A DNA stretch of 64,000 bases from Bacteroidota bacterium (lineage in GTDB: Bacteria > Bacteroidota > Bacteroidia > Chitinophagales > Chitinophagaceae): positions 78,760 through 142,759 of the forward strand of contig JABDFW010000001.1 in assembly GCA_013286305.1 (NCBI GenBank), written 5' to 3'. The number at the start of each line of letters is the position of its first letter. Positions within the stretch are counted from its first letter, which is position 1. The position numbers were made by a program, and so were the translations under genes. Positions 36,801 to 45,483 of the stretch are shown piece by piece. A model generated the notes under the pieces. The model saw only the letters and a program-made list of their open reading frames with translations. It was not told the DNA's origin and ran no database searches.

Positions 36801-39800
36801 TTAGTTGCCCAGTTAAGGCCGCTTCCGGTTATTTGCACCAGGGCTCCTTTACCAGCCCTCAAAGGTGAAGCAGAGTTTATAACCGGCTTAGGCAGTGCTA
36901 TAAACGTAAAGCCCAGCAACTTAGCCGTAGCCGCCGCTGTTACACTTACATCGCCCGTTGCACCCGGCCCTACTACCGCCCGAATTTCGCTTGCCGAATA
37001 AACACGGAACGATTTTGCAGGCACACCGCCAAAGGTTACCGAGGTTGTGCCTGTAAAACCTGTACCCAGTATAGTTACTGTAGAATCCCCTGTGGCGCTG
37101 GTTGGGCTGAAGGATGTGATAACCGGCGGAGGTATTACAGGTATGATAACCGTATAATCTTCCACCTGGTCTTGTATAAGGTCACAGGCACGCACACCGT
37201 AATTGTTGGTATTGCCATACAGTTCAACACGCAGGCGTGTATTGCCGGCCACCGCCGTAGCGGGTACAGCAATATTAAAGTTAAAAGGCCCTTTACCTTT
37301 AGGCGAAATATAAGCGGCCTCCCCTGCATCAGCAAAATCTCCATCTTTATTAAAATCAACAAAAACAGCTACGCGGTCTGAATCTTCAGCTTTGTCTGTT
37401 GATACACTCATAGCATTTTCACCAACATGCAGTTGCGCAGACAGATTGAGAAAGTTTTCATAACCCTGCGTGCCGCTGCTTGCATTGCTGAAGGCGTCAA
37501 TCGTAACATTGCTTATTTTTACGGTGTTTGTATTTGAGCCACCACCTGCAAAACAATAATTATTAAATGTAAACCCGCTTGCAAATACAGTAAGCCCTGC
37601 GCTTGTTACAGCAACATCGCCTGAAAAGCCATAGCCCGATTGTGTGCCTGCTTTGTAGCCAACCACAGCATTAATAATACTATCAGAAACGAATTGGAAT
37701 GATTGTGCAGGCACACCGCCAAAGCTAACGGCAGTAATATGCCTGAAATTAATACCCTTTATAGTTACCATTGTGCCCGCAGTACCAACAGTTGGGCTGA
37801 AAGATTTGATAGCGGGCGTTGGCACAAAAGTAAACCCGCCAAGTTTTCCCGTTACCCCTCCTGTAGTTACAGCTATCTCGCCGGTGCTGCCTTTGTCAAC
37901 AATGGCTTCGATCAATGTGTCGGTGCGCATTTTGAATGACTTTGCTGCTATACCGCCAAAACTAACTGCCGAAGCATAGCTTCCGTCGCCCGCTATAAAA
38001 TTCCTGCCTTTTATAATAATTGTTGACCCATCCGCACCAACGGGCGGATCAAAAGATGTAATAATTGGGGCGGCATATTTAAATCCCGCAAATTTTGCAG
38101 TTCCGCCAGGGGTTGTTACCGAAATATCCCCCGAGGCCCCTGGCCCTACTACCGCATAAATTGTGAGATTGTTTGTTAATACTTCAAAAGACCTTGCAGG
38201 TACCCCGCCAAAGCTCACAGCGGTAGCCCCGAGAAGGTTTGAGCCATTTATTGTTAATCTTGTACCGGCTTTTGCTTCTAAAGCGGAAACAGAACTTATA
38301 ACAGGCGCCAAATACGTAAACCCGTTTTTAAGTACGCCCGTACCCCCCGGGGTTTTAACCACTACATCCCCGGTTGCCCCCGCGCCAACTTTTGCAAAAA
38401 GGTGCCCCCCGCCTCCGTTTATAGATGTAATTGTGCCCGGTACGCCACCAAAGCTTATAAAAGTTGCACCTAAAAGATTCTTGCCAAAAACCTGTATTGT
38501 TCTCCCTACAACACCGCTTGTATAGTCGAGGCTTTCAACAACGGGAGGAGGTATTTCAATATAAAGGCCAAAATCCTGCACCTGGCCGGTAGCTGAGCTG
38601 CCACAGGCTGTTGTATTACTGCCTGTTGAACTGTTGGTTAACCTTACACGCATTAGGTTAATTCCGCTGTCTGCAGTTGCCGGAAGATCAAAATTTATAT
38701 TTAAATAGTTTTGATTTGTAGAACCCTGGGAAGTATAAACATTTTCACCCGGGTCATCAAAACTGCCATTTTTATTAAGGTCAATAAAAATAGCAACCTG
38801 GTCACTGTTTAAAGGCGCTTTAAAATACACAGACAGCCTGTTAAGACCGGGTTTTACAGTAACGCGTTGGTTAAAATAGCTGGCATACGCGGATGAAGTT
38901 TCTGTATTTTTATACGTAAGACTGTTTAATATTAAATAACCTATTTTATTTGCAACAGCATCGGCCCCCGCAGCGCAATAAGGCGTAAAAGTAAAACCGT
39001 CTTTAAACCCGGTTCCTGAAGCGGTGGTAACAGTTATTTTTCCTGATGCAACATTGCCAGGTACGGCAACTATTGTATTGGGGGATGATACCGTAAACCA
39101 GCTAACCGGCGACCCGCCAATAGTTACCGCAGTAACATCTGTAAAATTTGCGCCCGTAATGGTAATTTTTGTAACAGGGTTACCGGTAGTTGGGGTAAAC
39201 GACGTAACGGAAGGGCTGTTTATTTGATTTTTTAATACTGAAAATGCATTGCCGTTTTCATCGGAAACAATCAAATCAGGCTTGCCATCTGCATCCATAT
39301 CAGTTAATGCTGCTGATCCTGCGTAGGAACCGCCATTATAATCAACCTTACCGTCAAAAGACAAAGACCTGTTAGCTGTTGTATTACGAAAAACAGCGAT
39401 ATTGCCACCACCACCACTTGCAACAAATAGATCTGGCCTGTTATCACCGTTAATATCGCCTATATATACATTACCGGGCAATCCGCCTAAGCTGAGATCA
39501 ACTTTTGGTTCAAAAGAGATGCTTCCCGCACTGTTATTTTTTAATACTGAAATATTACCCGAAAATACATTGGAGGTTACTATATCAGGTTTACCATCCT
39601 CATTTATATCGCCAATTGTTATCCCCTGCGGCCAGTTGCCGGCCCCAAAATCCGCTTTTCCGGCAAAAGAAATATTATCCCCTGCGCTGGTATTTTTAAG
39701 TACGGATACAGAATTGCCTATGGTATTTGCCGTGGCAATATCTGTTTTGCCATCGCCATCCATATCTGCTGCCGCTATGCCAAATGGGCCGCCGCCTGTA

Positions 39801-40669
39801 GCAAATGTAACCGCGTTATCAAATGATATTACGCCAACAGCTTTATTTTTAAAAACAGAAATGGAGGCTGCCCCATAATTAGCCACTACAATATCGGGCC
39901 GTCCGTCAAGGTTAATATCGGTTACAACTATATCCTTTGGGCCGTTGGGTGTTGCATAGTCTATTTTTCCCTGGAAACTGATGTTGCCCGGCGTACTGGT
40001 ATTTTTTAAAACAGATATGGTGTTTGATCCGCTGTTTGTTACTACAATGTCAAGTTTACCATCCCCGTCAAGGTCAGCGCCTGTAATATACCATGGGTTT
40101 ACACCGGTGGCAATCGTTGTTTTAGGGCCAAAACTTATAACACCATTTGCGCTGGTATTCCTGAATACGGAAATACTGCCTGCCGAAAAATTGGCCACCA
40201 CAACATCCGGCTTTCCGTCGTCATCAATATCTGCAGTAAAAACATCCGTTGGGTTTGTGCCCCCGCCCGTTGCAAACGTGGCTTTGGGGCCAAATGAATT
40301 TGCGTTAAATGCATTGTTGCCGCCATTATTAAATGTAAGGTTAAACGGGCTTGCAGAAAAAGCAGACAAGCCCCCAACTACAGTTACTGATACAGGCCCG
40401 TATGTAGCTGCAGCAGGCGCTTTAACCGTTATACGGGTATCGCTTCTGTCAATTATTTCAGCTACGGCATTGCCAAAACGCACCACATTTTTACCTGCTG
40501 TGCTAAATTGCCTTCCCATAATGGTAACAACGGTTCCGGCAGGGCCGTATGCAGGGCTAACCGAGGTGATGGCAGGTTGTGCAAACGCTGTGTTTGCTAT
40601 ACACAGCAGCAGCAACACCGGGAACAAATAAAAAACAAATGGCAAGCGGTTACGTAAAGTTTTGGTCAT
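33836..40669 (-). CDS. Giant T9SS surface protein with VCBS, TIG and GEVED repeats
   Basis: 2277 residues. Signal peptide to about FAQ (31). Then a TIG/IPT domain (32-112); FG-GAP/VCBS repeats with calcium-type loops such as ADIDDDGKPDVVVAN and TDINLDGRPDIVVAN (about 120-500); then 12 more TIG domains (recognised by repeated VSFGGVPAxSF) and five GEVED domains (each VDFNQDGNFDGxGE-like and ending GQVQDYTVIMP or DQVEDY). The last three TIG-TIG-GEVED modules (about 300 residues each) are close copies. C-terminus (about 2195-2277) is a type IX sorting domain: VLPNPTKTNFTLIV, MYGRVV, GMYIAEV. Likely exported and attached to the cell surface; adhesion or carbohydrate binding is inferred. Confidence 0.93.
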   Translation of the reverse strand: MTKTLRNRLPFVFYLFPVLLLLCIANTAFAQPAITSVSPAYGPAGTVVTIMGRQFSTAGKNVVRFGNAVAEIIDRSDTRITVKAPAAATYGPVSVTVVGGLSAFSASPFNLTFNNGGNNAFNANSFGPKATFATGGGTNPTDVFTADIDDDGKPDVVVANFSAGSISVFRNTSANGVISFGPKTTIATGVNPWYITGADLDGDGKLDIVVTNSGSNTISVLKNTSTPGNISFQGKIDYATPNGPKDIVVTDINLDGRPDIVVANYGAASISVFKNKAVGVISFDNAVTFATGGGPFGIAAADMDGDGKTDIATANTIGNSVSVLKNTSAGDNISFAGKADFGAGNWPQGITIGDINEDGKPDIVTSNVFSGNISVLKNNSAGSISFEPKVDLSLGGLPGNVYIGDINGDNRPDLFVASGGGGNIAVFRNTTANRSLSFDGKVDYNGGSYAGSAALTDMDADGKPDLIVSDENGNAFSVLKNQINSPSVTSFTPTTGNPVTKITITGANFTDVTAVTIGGSPVSWFTVSSPNTIVAVPGNVASGKITVTTASGTGFKDGFTFTPYCAAGADAVANKIGYLILNSLTYKNTETSSAYASYFNQRVTVKPGLNRLSVYFKAPLNSDQVAIFIDLNKNGSFDDPGENVYTSQGSTNQNYLNINFDLPATADSGINLMRVRLTNSSTGSNTTACGSSATGQVQDFGLYIEIPPPVVESLDYTSGVVGRTIQVFGKNLLGATFISFGGVPGTITSINGGGGHLFAKVGAGATGDVVVKTPGGTGVLKNGFTYLAPVISSVSALEAKAGTRLTINGSNLLGATAVSFGGVPARSFEVLTNNLTIYAVVGPGASGDISVTTPGGTAKFAGFKYAAPIITSFDPPVGADGSTIIIKGRNFIAGDGSYASAVSFGGIAAKSFKMRTDTLIEAIVDKGSTGEIAVTTGGVTGKLGGFTFVPTPAIKSFSPTVGTAGTMVTIKGINFRHITAVSFGGVPAQSFQFVSDSIINAVVGYKAGTQSGYGFSGDVAVTSAGLTVFASGFTFNNYCFAGGGSNTNTVKISNVTIDAFSNASSGTQGYENFLNLSAQLHVGENAMSVSTDKAEDSDRVAVFVDFNKDGDFADAGEAAYISPKGKGPFNFNIAVPATAVAGNTRLRVELYGNTNNYGVRACDLIQDQVEDYTVIIPVIPPPVITSFSPTSATGDSTVTILGTGFTGTTSVTFGGVPAKSFRVYSASEIRAVVGPGATGDVSVTAAATAKLLGFTFIALPKPVINSASPLRAGKGALVQITGSGLNWATNVNFGGTPAASFAINSPTSITAIVGDGASGDISVISHGGTATINGFTYLNYCAASGTNNPDPYYQKIKSVSIGALTNNTSGNTYYGMGYINFSNMAAYLHVGDNAVNVQITSGQNNTQLFVYVDFNQDGNFDGVGEKVYASPIAADSFNFNIHVPATVISGATRIRIKLTQRLLSQQTPCGTSNIGQVQDYTVIMPVVPPPVITSFNPSSSSGDSTVTILGTGFFEASNVTFGGVPAKSFVVHSPTEITAILGPGATGDISVTAAGTGSIAGFTYTPLPEPTIISVSRMRAAKGDTVVITGTNFNWATNVYFGGTPVSWFTINSRHTITAVVGEGSTGSVSVVTFGGTATMAGFTYLDYCAASGTNSPSTYYEKIQNVAIGSINNNTATANYYGMGYINFSNISTHLQVGDNAMNVQIRGGPNYAQLVVYIDLNQDGDFDDAGERVYISPQSVENFNFSINIPVTILGGPTRMRVRLANAMSGVNTPCGTSAFGQVQDYTVIMPYVPSPVITSFSPTHATGDSTVIIHGTGFFGVTQVSFGGVPAKSFKVHSTTEIEAVVGIGATGDVSVTASATATLAGFTFIPLPQPVITSFLPARAGSGAVVQITGTGFNWATGVSFGGMPAASFTINSPTHITAVVGEGTSGDVTVITYSNSATANGFTYLSYCAAEGTHYYSPYYEKISRVTIGTINNNTESYYGDSYVNFSNIATHLHTGANAVDIPITNGPNYAQLAVYIDYNQDGNFDGDGETVYISPNPVSHFIFDIQVPVTAAGGATRMRIRLTSQRYDITSPCGTTDYGQTQDYTVILPEHPVPAITSFSPAIAAAGETVTITGSNFTGATAVSFGGVPASSFHVLLNTEITAVVGTGASGSISVTTPEGTAQLDGFEFTPGFAFNAKQELQQAAAGLLTVKVLPNPTKTNFTLIVNGNENEGVEIRVMDMYGRVVHHAKGAANQQYTFGENFAQGMYIAEVMQGKNIKTIKMIKEK

Positions 40670-41098
40670 TTTCCTTATTTTTTAAAGGGGAGATAATGCA
40701 AAAGACTACATAAATCTAAAATATTAATATTTAATATAATATTATTTAATGTCTTGCCGTCGTGAGCCAGTTAAACGGGACTAACTATTTGTGCACTGTA
40801 ATTTAACCCATAGTTACAAAGTTGCGGTGCGTTTGTAAGTGAACAGCAGAATTTTGTATGTAAACAACAGGTAATATGTCGTAAAGGTATTTGATGAAGA
40901 GGGCAGGGCAGTGCGCAAAGGTGTTGGCAGAGCGCTTCAATGGTTTTTAAGGGTAATCCAGCAACCCCAAATCCTCCCAATCCAATTGATCTTTCCTCCA
41001 TAGGAGTCCATTGGGAAAAATCCCCTTTCAGATATTTCTTCACAAACAAATTTGGATATTACTAAAATATTTAGTAAATTACTTATAAATATTCAAAC
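40670..41098. other. Intergenic region with a candidate operator
   Basis: 429 bp. The first 80 bases are very AT-rich and should hold the promoter of the giant protein gene. A 92-codon minus-strand frame (40771-41049) lacks any family signature and is rejected. Just before the HTH gene is TTACTAAA-ATA-TTTAGTAA (41059-41077), a perfect 8-bp inverted repeat suited to a dimeric regulator. Confidence 0.5.
41059..41077. promoter_or_regulatory. Candidate operator upstream of the terminase-like HTH gene
   Basis: Perfect inverted repeat TTACTAAA / TTTAGTAA with a 3-base spacer, ending 22 bases before the ATG at 41099. It is absent before the second and third gene copies. Confidence 0.4.
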
Positions 41099-41587
41099 AT
41101 GATGGAAGATATAAGCGTGGGCAACCTATTGCTGCAAAACGATACCCGCACCAAGAAAGAAAAGCAGCAAGATTTTTTTAACAGGCTTGGCGAACTGGTT
41201 TCTATTACCGAAGCGGCAAGCGCCGCAGGCATTAGCCGGCAAACGGTGTATAAATGGCTGAAAGACGGTGATTTTAGGAACATATATGATAAAACCATGG
41301 AGGTTGCTGCCTACAAACTGGAAGAAGAAGCGCTTCGCCGGGCGCTTGATGGCGTTATTAAACCAATAATATACCGCGGCGAGCAGGTAGGCGAGCTAAA
41401 ACAGGTTTCGGATAAGTTGCTTGTTACGGTGCTTAAAGCAAGGCTGCCCGCAAGGTACGGGCTGCATACCAATGCGATAAAATACGAGCCACCGGAAGAG
41501 AGTATATTCGAAATGACTCCTGAAGAAATAAGGCAAATGAACAGGGAGATTCTTGCGGAGTATGGAGATGAGGATGATGATACATGA
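41099..41587 (+). CDS. Phage small-terminase-like helix-turn-helix protein, copy 1
   Basis: 162 residues. N-terminal helix-turn-helix SITEAASAAGISRQTVYKWL (about 37-56) with DGDFRNIYDKTMEVAAYKLE, then EEALRRALDGVIKPIIYRGE, and SDKLLVTVLKARLPARYG. The pattern HTH, EEEALRRA, PIxYxGE, SDxLLxxLLKARxPxRY is that of small terminase subunits, which recognise phage DNA for packaging. No large terminase, portal or other phage gene is in the window, so packaging is unlikely here; a regulator role is possible. First of three tandem relatives. Confidence 0.75.
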   Translation: MMEDISVGNLLLQNDTRTKKEKQQDFFNRLGELVSITEAASAAGISRQTVYKWLKDGDFRNIYDKTMEVAAYKLEEEALRRALDGVIKPIIYRGEQVGELKQVSDKLLVTVLKARLPARYGLHTNAIKYEPPEESIFEMTPEEIRQMNREILAEYGDEDDDT

Positions 41588-41697
41588 GCGAAAGCTGCAT
41601 GCTTTATGCTTCCGGCCACACGCTTTTCCGCGTGTAGCTTGAAGCGTATAGCTTATAGCCCTTTGATCTTATAAATTATTTAATAAAACAAAAAAAA

Positions 41698-41931
41698 ATG
41701 AGCACAGACAATACGCAGCCAAAGGTTGACAACCGCACCGAAACGGAAAAACAGGACGAATTTCTTAAACAGCTTATACAACTGGCGCCCCTTAATGCAA
41801 CGGCCTTAGCCCGCGGCATTTTATACCTAAAGCAAATTCAATATTGGGTAAACCACCGGCATTGGCGAAAACAAATCTTACAAAAACATCGCCATTGGCG
41901 TAAACCTGTAAGAATGGAAAAGAATACATGA
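41698..41931 (+). pseudogene. Terminase-like HTH gene, copy 2, degenerate
   Basis: 77 codons. The start MSTDNTQPKVDNRTETEKQD followed by EFLKQ is almost the same as copy 3, but the HTH is lost: instead of SITGAAKATGIVRQTVYDWL it reads SIT-less APLNATALARGILYLKQIQY, consistent with small indels, and then enters a short tandem repeat (copies at about 41867-41915 and 41935-41983) containing CGCCATTGGCG. The 5' leader with TTATAAATTATTTAATAAAA is shared with copy 3. Best read as a broken duplicate. Confidence 0.6.
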
Positions 41932-41985
41932 ACAAAAACAAATCTTACAAAAACATCGCCATTGGCGTAAACCTGTAAGAATAGA
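41863..41985. repeat. Two-copy direct repeat with internal hairpin
   Basis: About 48 bases (starting AAACAAATCTTACAAAAACA) occur twice with a 68-base spacing (about 41867 and 41935). Each copy pairs TCTTACA with TGTAAGA around the palindrome CGCCATTGGCG. A shorter CATTGGCG fragment precedes the first copy. Confidence 0.7.
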
Positions 41986-42085
41986 GAAGGATATATGAGC
42001 GAAAGCTGCATGCTTCCGCGTATAGCTTGCAGCGTATAGCCTATACCCCTTTTATCTTATAAATTATTTAATAAAACAAACAAGT

Positions 42086-42541
42086 ATGAGCACAGACAAT
42101 ACACCGCCAAAGCCTGGCAGCCGGACAAAAGCAGAAAAACAGGAAGAATTTCTTAAATGCTTTGCCGACTTGGTATCTATTACCGGGGCAGCTAAAGCCA
42201 CCGGCATTGTCCGGCAAACAGTGTATGACTGGCTGAAAGATGAGGAATTTAGGGAAAAATATGACGAAACGATGGATATTGCCGCTTACAGGCTGGAAGA
42301 AATAGCCCTTCGCCGTGCCTTTGAAGGCATCATTAAACCGATCATATATAAAGGCAGGCCTCTGGGCGAAATAAGGCATTTTTCAGATAAGCTGCTTATT
42401 ACGCTGCTTAAAGCAAGAATGCCTGCGAGGTATGGTACCAACACCAATGCCGATAAGCCTAAGCCCCGGCCGGAATATGATTCTGAAAGAGAGAAGGCAG
42501 AAGATAAATATTTTACAGACGCCATCAACGGCCTTATATAA
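42086..42541 (+). CDS. Phage small-terminase-like helix-turn-helix protein, copy 3
   Basis: 151 residues. Same plan as copy 1: N-terminal basic segment, helix-turn-helix LVSITGAAKATGIVRQTVYD, then EEIALRRAFEGIIKPIIYKG and SDKLLITLLKARMPARYG. The C-terminal tail is polar and differs from copy 1. The leader (41995-42085, with AGCTGCATGCTTCCGCG words and TTATAAATTATTTAATAAAA) duplicates that at 41588-41697, showing that gene plus promoter were copied. Function unknown; see copy 1. Confidence 0.75.
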   Translation: MSTDNTPPKPGSRTKAEKQEEFLKCFADLVSITGAAKATGIVRQTVYDWLKDEEFREKYDETMDIAAYRLEEIALRRAFEGIIKPIIYKGRPLGEIRHFSDKLLITLLKARMPARYGTNTNADKPKPRPEYDSEREKAEDKYFTDAINGLI

Positions 42542-42991
42542 AACCTGCCCGCAAGGCAGACCGTACATAAACGATGTCATTGGTGTAAAAGTGTACGGAT
42601 TTAATAATGAATAAGGAATTATGATTTGTGAAGTTAAAGACACTTGTTCGGAAGATCATGTGTCTAAGTTCTGCCAAAACTGTCAGGTGCCGTCATGCCT
42701 TCGCAGGAAGGCATCTCATAAGTTTAAACAGGCATATTTGTAATCGTGTATAAAAGAGTGATAAATGATCTCGTTCCAACAAACCGTCCTATTTGTTGCG
42801 ATGCCGTCCCGCGAAGGCATGACGATCCGGCGCTTAATTTTTAAATAATTTTAGCAACGCGAAGAACCCTTTTGCTTCTGCCTCCCTAACACTTAAGGTG
42901 AAAACACCGGCATTCGCGATGCTTATGATCGCTCAATCCCACAACGCTTCGTATATTTACTCACTCATCCTCAGTAATCAAAACTAATTGT
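42542..42991. other. Intergenic region with REP-like inverted repeat
   Basis: 450 bp with no convincing gene. CGTCATGCCTTCGC (42691-42704) is matched by a perfect inverted copy GCGAAGGCATGACG (42811-42824), with ATGCCTTC/GAAGGCAT as a local hairpin at 42695-42714. The final ~100 bases should hold the metalloprotease promoter. Confidence 0.5.
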
Positions 42992-45415
42992 ATGCAACGC
43001 TGGCTCATCATTTTCCTTCTCATACCAATTTTTGCAAACGCGCAAATAAGATCCATTGAAGAAAAAACAAAAGGCATGAAAGCATTTCATGGCTTTTTTA
43101 ATTTTTATTGGGATGAAGCAGATGGCAAAGTGTTTCTTGAGATAAACAGGCTTGATTCAGAAATATTATACCAAACATCATTGCCGGCAGGCCTGGGCTC
43201 AAACGACATAGGGCTTGACAAAGGAACACTGGGCGCCACAACCATTGTTAAATTTGCGCGCACCGGCAATAAAGTATTGATGATACAGCCCAATTACGCT
43301 TACCGCGCAGTAACAAATGATATGGCTGAAAAAAGGGACGTTGAGCAGTCATTCGCGCAATCGGTACTGTGGGGCTTTACTGTTGAGGCAGAAACAAATG
43401 GTGTGGTTTTAGTTGATGCTAGTAATTTTTTATTAAGGGATGCAATAGGTGTTTCAAACCGTTTAAGCGGCAGCGGCCAGGGTAATTACAGTATAGATGC
43501 ATCGCGCTGCGCCATGTACCTGCCACGCACAAAAGACTTTCCGTTAAACACGGAACTTGAGGCCACTATAACATTTGTAAACAATGGCCAGGCGGGTAAT
43601 TATGTGTCTTCTGTAACGCCGTCGCCTGATGCGGTTACGCTGCGCATGCATCATTCATTCGCTCAGCTACCCGATAACAATTACAAGCCGCGTGTATTCG
43701 ATCCCCGCTCCGGATTTTTTGCCAATACCTATTACGATTTTGCAACACCCGTTACTGAACCTATTCAAAAATATTTTATTTGCCGCCACCGGCTTGAAAA
43801 GAAAGACCCCACTGCTGCGATAAGCGAACCGGTAACCCCAATCGTGTATTATCTCGACAATGGCACACCTGAACCCATACGCAGCGCATTGCTTGATGGA
43901 GCCCGCTGGTGGAACCAGGCATTTGAAGCGGCCGGGTATAAAAATGCATTCCAGGTAAAAGTATTGCCCGATACCGCCGACCCCATGGATATACGGTATA
44001 ATATGATCAACTGGGTACACCGTTCAACAAGGGGATGGTCTTTTGGCAGCGCTGTAACAGACCCGCGTACGGGAGAGATCATTAAAGGCAATGTAACGCT
44101 TGGCTCGCTACGCGTGAGGCAGGATTATTTAATTGCACAGGGCCTGCTTGCTCCATTTGAAAATGGATTGCCAGTTGATAACAAAATGCTTAAAATGGCA
44201 TTGCAGCGTTTACGGCAATTAGCTGCCCACGAAGTTGGGCATACGCTTGGCTTAATACACAACTATATTTCCAGCGCACAAAACAGGGCAAGTGTGATGG
44301 ATTATCCGCCTCCGCTGGTAAAACTTACTGGCAATGGAGAAATTAATCTTTCAGATGCTTATACAAATGAAATTGGTGACTGGGATAAAGTTACTATTGC
44401 CTATGGCTATGAAGATTTTCCGGCAGGAACGGATGAAGCTGCAGCGCTTAATAAAATTATAAATGATGCCGCGGCAAAGGGTTTAACGCTTATTTCTGAC
44501 AGGGATGCCCGCGACCCCGGTGGGCTGCACCCCAATGCGCATTTATGGGATAATGGTAAAGACCCCGTAGCAGAGTTAAAGAATGTAATGAAGGTACGTG
44601 CCAAAGCACTGTCGCAATTTGGTGAGAATAACATACGCACAGGCACGCCCATGGCCATGCTGGAAGATGTATTGGTGCCGGTATATCTTTTTCACCGCTA
44701 CCAGTTAGAAGCTGTTACCAAAGAAGTTGGCGGTATGTATTACAACTATGCGCTACGTGGCGACGGGCAAGTGGTTACACGAACACTCAGTAAAGAAGAT
44801 CAGTTAAAAGCACTTAATGCCGTTGTGGATTGCATGGACCCAAAAGTATTATTGCTGCCGGAGAGCATCATCAAATTAATTCCGCCAAGGCCCGAAGGAT
44901 ATGATTACAACCGCGAACTTTTTAACCGCAGAACAGGGCTTGCTTTTGACCCGCTGGCTGCCGCAGAAACCGCTGCAGATCTTCCATTGTCATTTTTATT
45001 CAACACTTCCCGTTTGAACAGGATGATAGAATACAAAACAGAGAATAACGGCTTGGGTGTTGATGAAATGATAGCCGTATTAATGAACAAAACATGGAAA
45101 GCGCCGCGGCTAACGGGCATGGAAGGTTTGATACAACAACAAAATGAGCAATTATTACTTACTTATCTCCTGGCAGTTTCAGTTAACAACGATGCATCGT
45201 TTGCAACAAAGGCGGCGATCTTGAATGCTGTAAACGACATTAAAACTTACACAGAAGCGCAGCTTAAAATAATTAAAGATGAAACGTATAAAGGGTATTT
45301 ATTGTTAACGCTGGAAAGAATAAAATCGCCCGATAAAGCAAAACCAACATTACATTTAGCACAGCCGCCCGGTTCGCCAATTGGGGATGAGGAGGAGGGA
45401 GAAGAAACCCCGTGA
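42992..45415 (+). CDS. Secreted zinc-dependent metalloprotease (DUF5117/DUF5118/DUF4953 type)
   Basis: 807 residues with a signal peptide (MQRWLIIFLLIPIFANAQ). The extended zinc-binding motif AAHEVGHTLGLIHNYISSAQ lies near residue 416, with a downstream Met-turn candidate ASVMDYPPP. N-terminal parts (GFFNFYWDEADGKVFLEI; GFTVEAETNGVVLVDASNFL) match the DUF5118/DUF5117 regions and the C-terminal half the DUF4953 region. Secreted peptidase of the gluzincin/metzincin type; substrate unknown. Single gene. Confidence 0.9.
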   Translation: MQRWLIIFLLIPIFANAQIRSIEEKTKGMKAFHGFFNFYWDEADGKVFLEINRLDSEILYQTSLPAGLGSNDIGLDKGTLGATTIVKFARTGNKVLMIQPNYAYRAVTNDMAEKRDVEQSFAQSVLWGFTVEAETNGVVLVDASNFLLRDAIGVSNRLSGSGQGNYSIDASRCAMYLPRTKDFPLNTELEATITFVNNGQAGNYVSSVTPSPDAVTLRMHHSFAQLPDNNYKPRVFDPRSGFFANTYYDFATPVTEPIQKYFICRHRLEKKDPTAAISEPVTPIVYYLDNGTPEPIRSALLDGARWWNQAFEAAGYKNAFQVKVLPDTADPMDIRYNMINWVHRSTRGWSFGSAVTDPRTGEIIKGNVTLGSLRVRQDYLIAQGLLAPFENGLPVDNKMLKMALQRLRQLAAHEVGHTLGLIHNYISSAQNRASVMDYPPPLVKLTGNGEINLSDAYTNEIGDWDKVTIAYGYEDFPAGTDEAAALNKIINDAAAKGLTLISDRDARDPGGLHPNAHLWDNGKDPVAELKNVMKVRAKALSQFGENNIRTGTPMAMLEDVLVPVYLFHRYQLEAVTKEVGGMYYNYALRGDGQVVTRTLSKEDQLKALNAVVDCMDPKVLLLPESIIKLIPPRPEGYDYNRELFNRRTGLAFDPLAAAETAADLPLSFLFNTSRLNRMIEYKTENNGLGVDEMIAVLMNKTWKAPRLTGMEGLIQQQNEQLLLTYLLAVSVNNDASFATKAAILNAVNDIKTYTEAQLKIIKDETYKGYLLLTLERIKSPDKAKPTLHLAQPPGSPIGDEEEGEETP

Positions 45416-45483
45416 TAGCGGTCTTAACCTTATTAGCTTGCTACGGCGAGCACGGGCATTAGAAAATATCACTTATAAATATT

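Noticed and set aside
34000..40630. Many long plus-strand frames, e.g. 39402-39878 and 39981-40631
   Set aside because: They are antisense to a 2277-codon gene with clear domains and arise from its biased, repetitive codons.
40771..41049. 92-codon minus-strand frame
   Set aside because: No family signature, Cys/His-rich low-quality composition, and it lies in the gap that must hold the promoter region of neighbouring genes.
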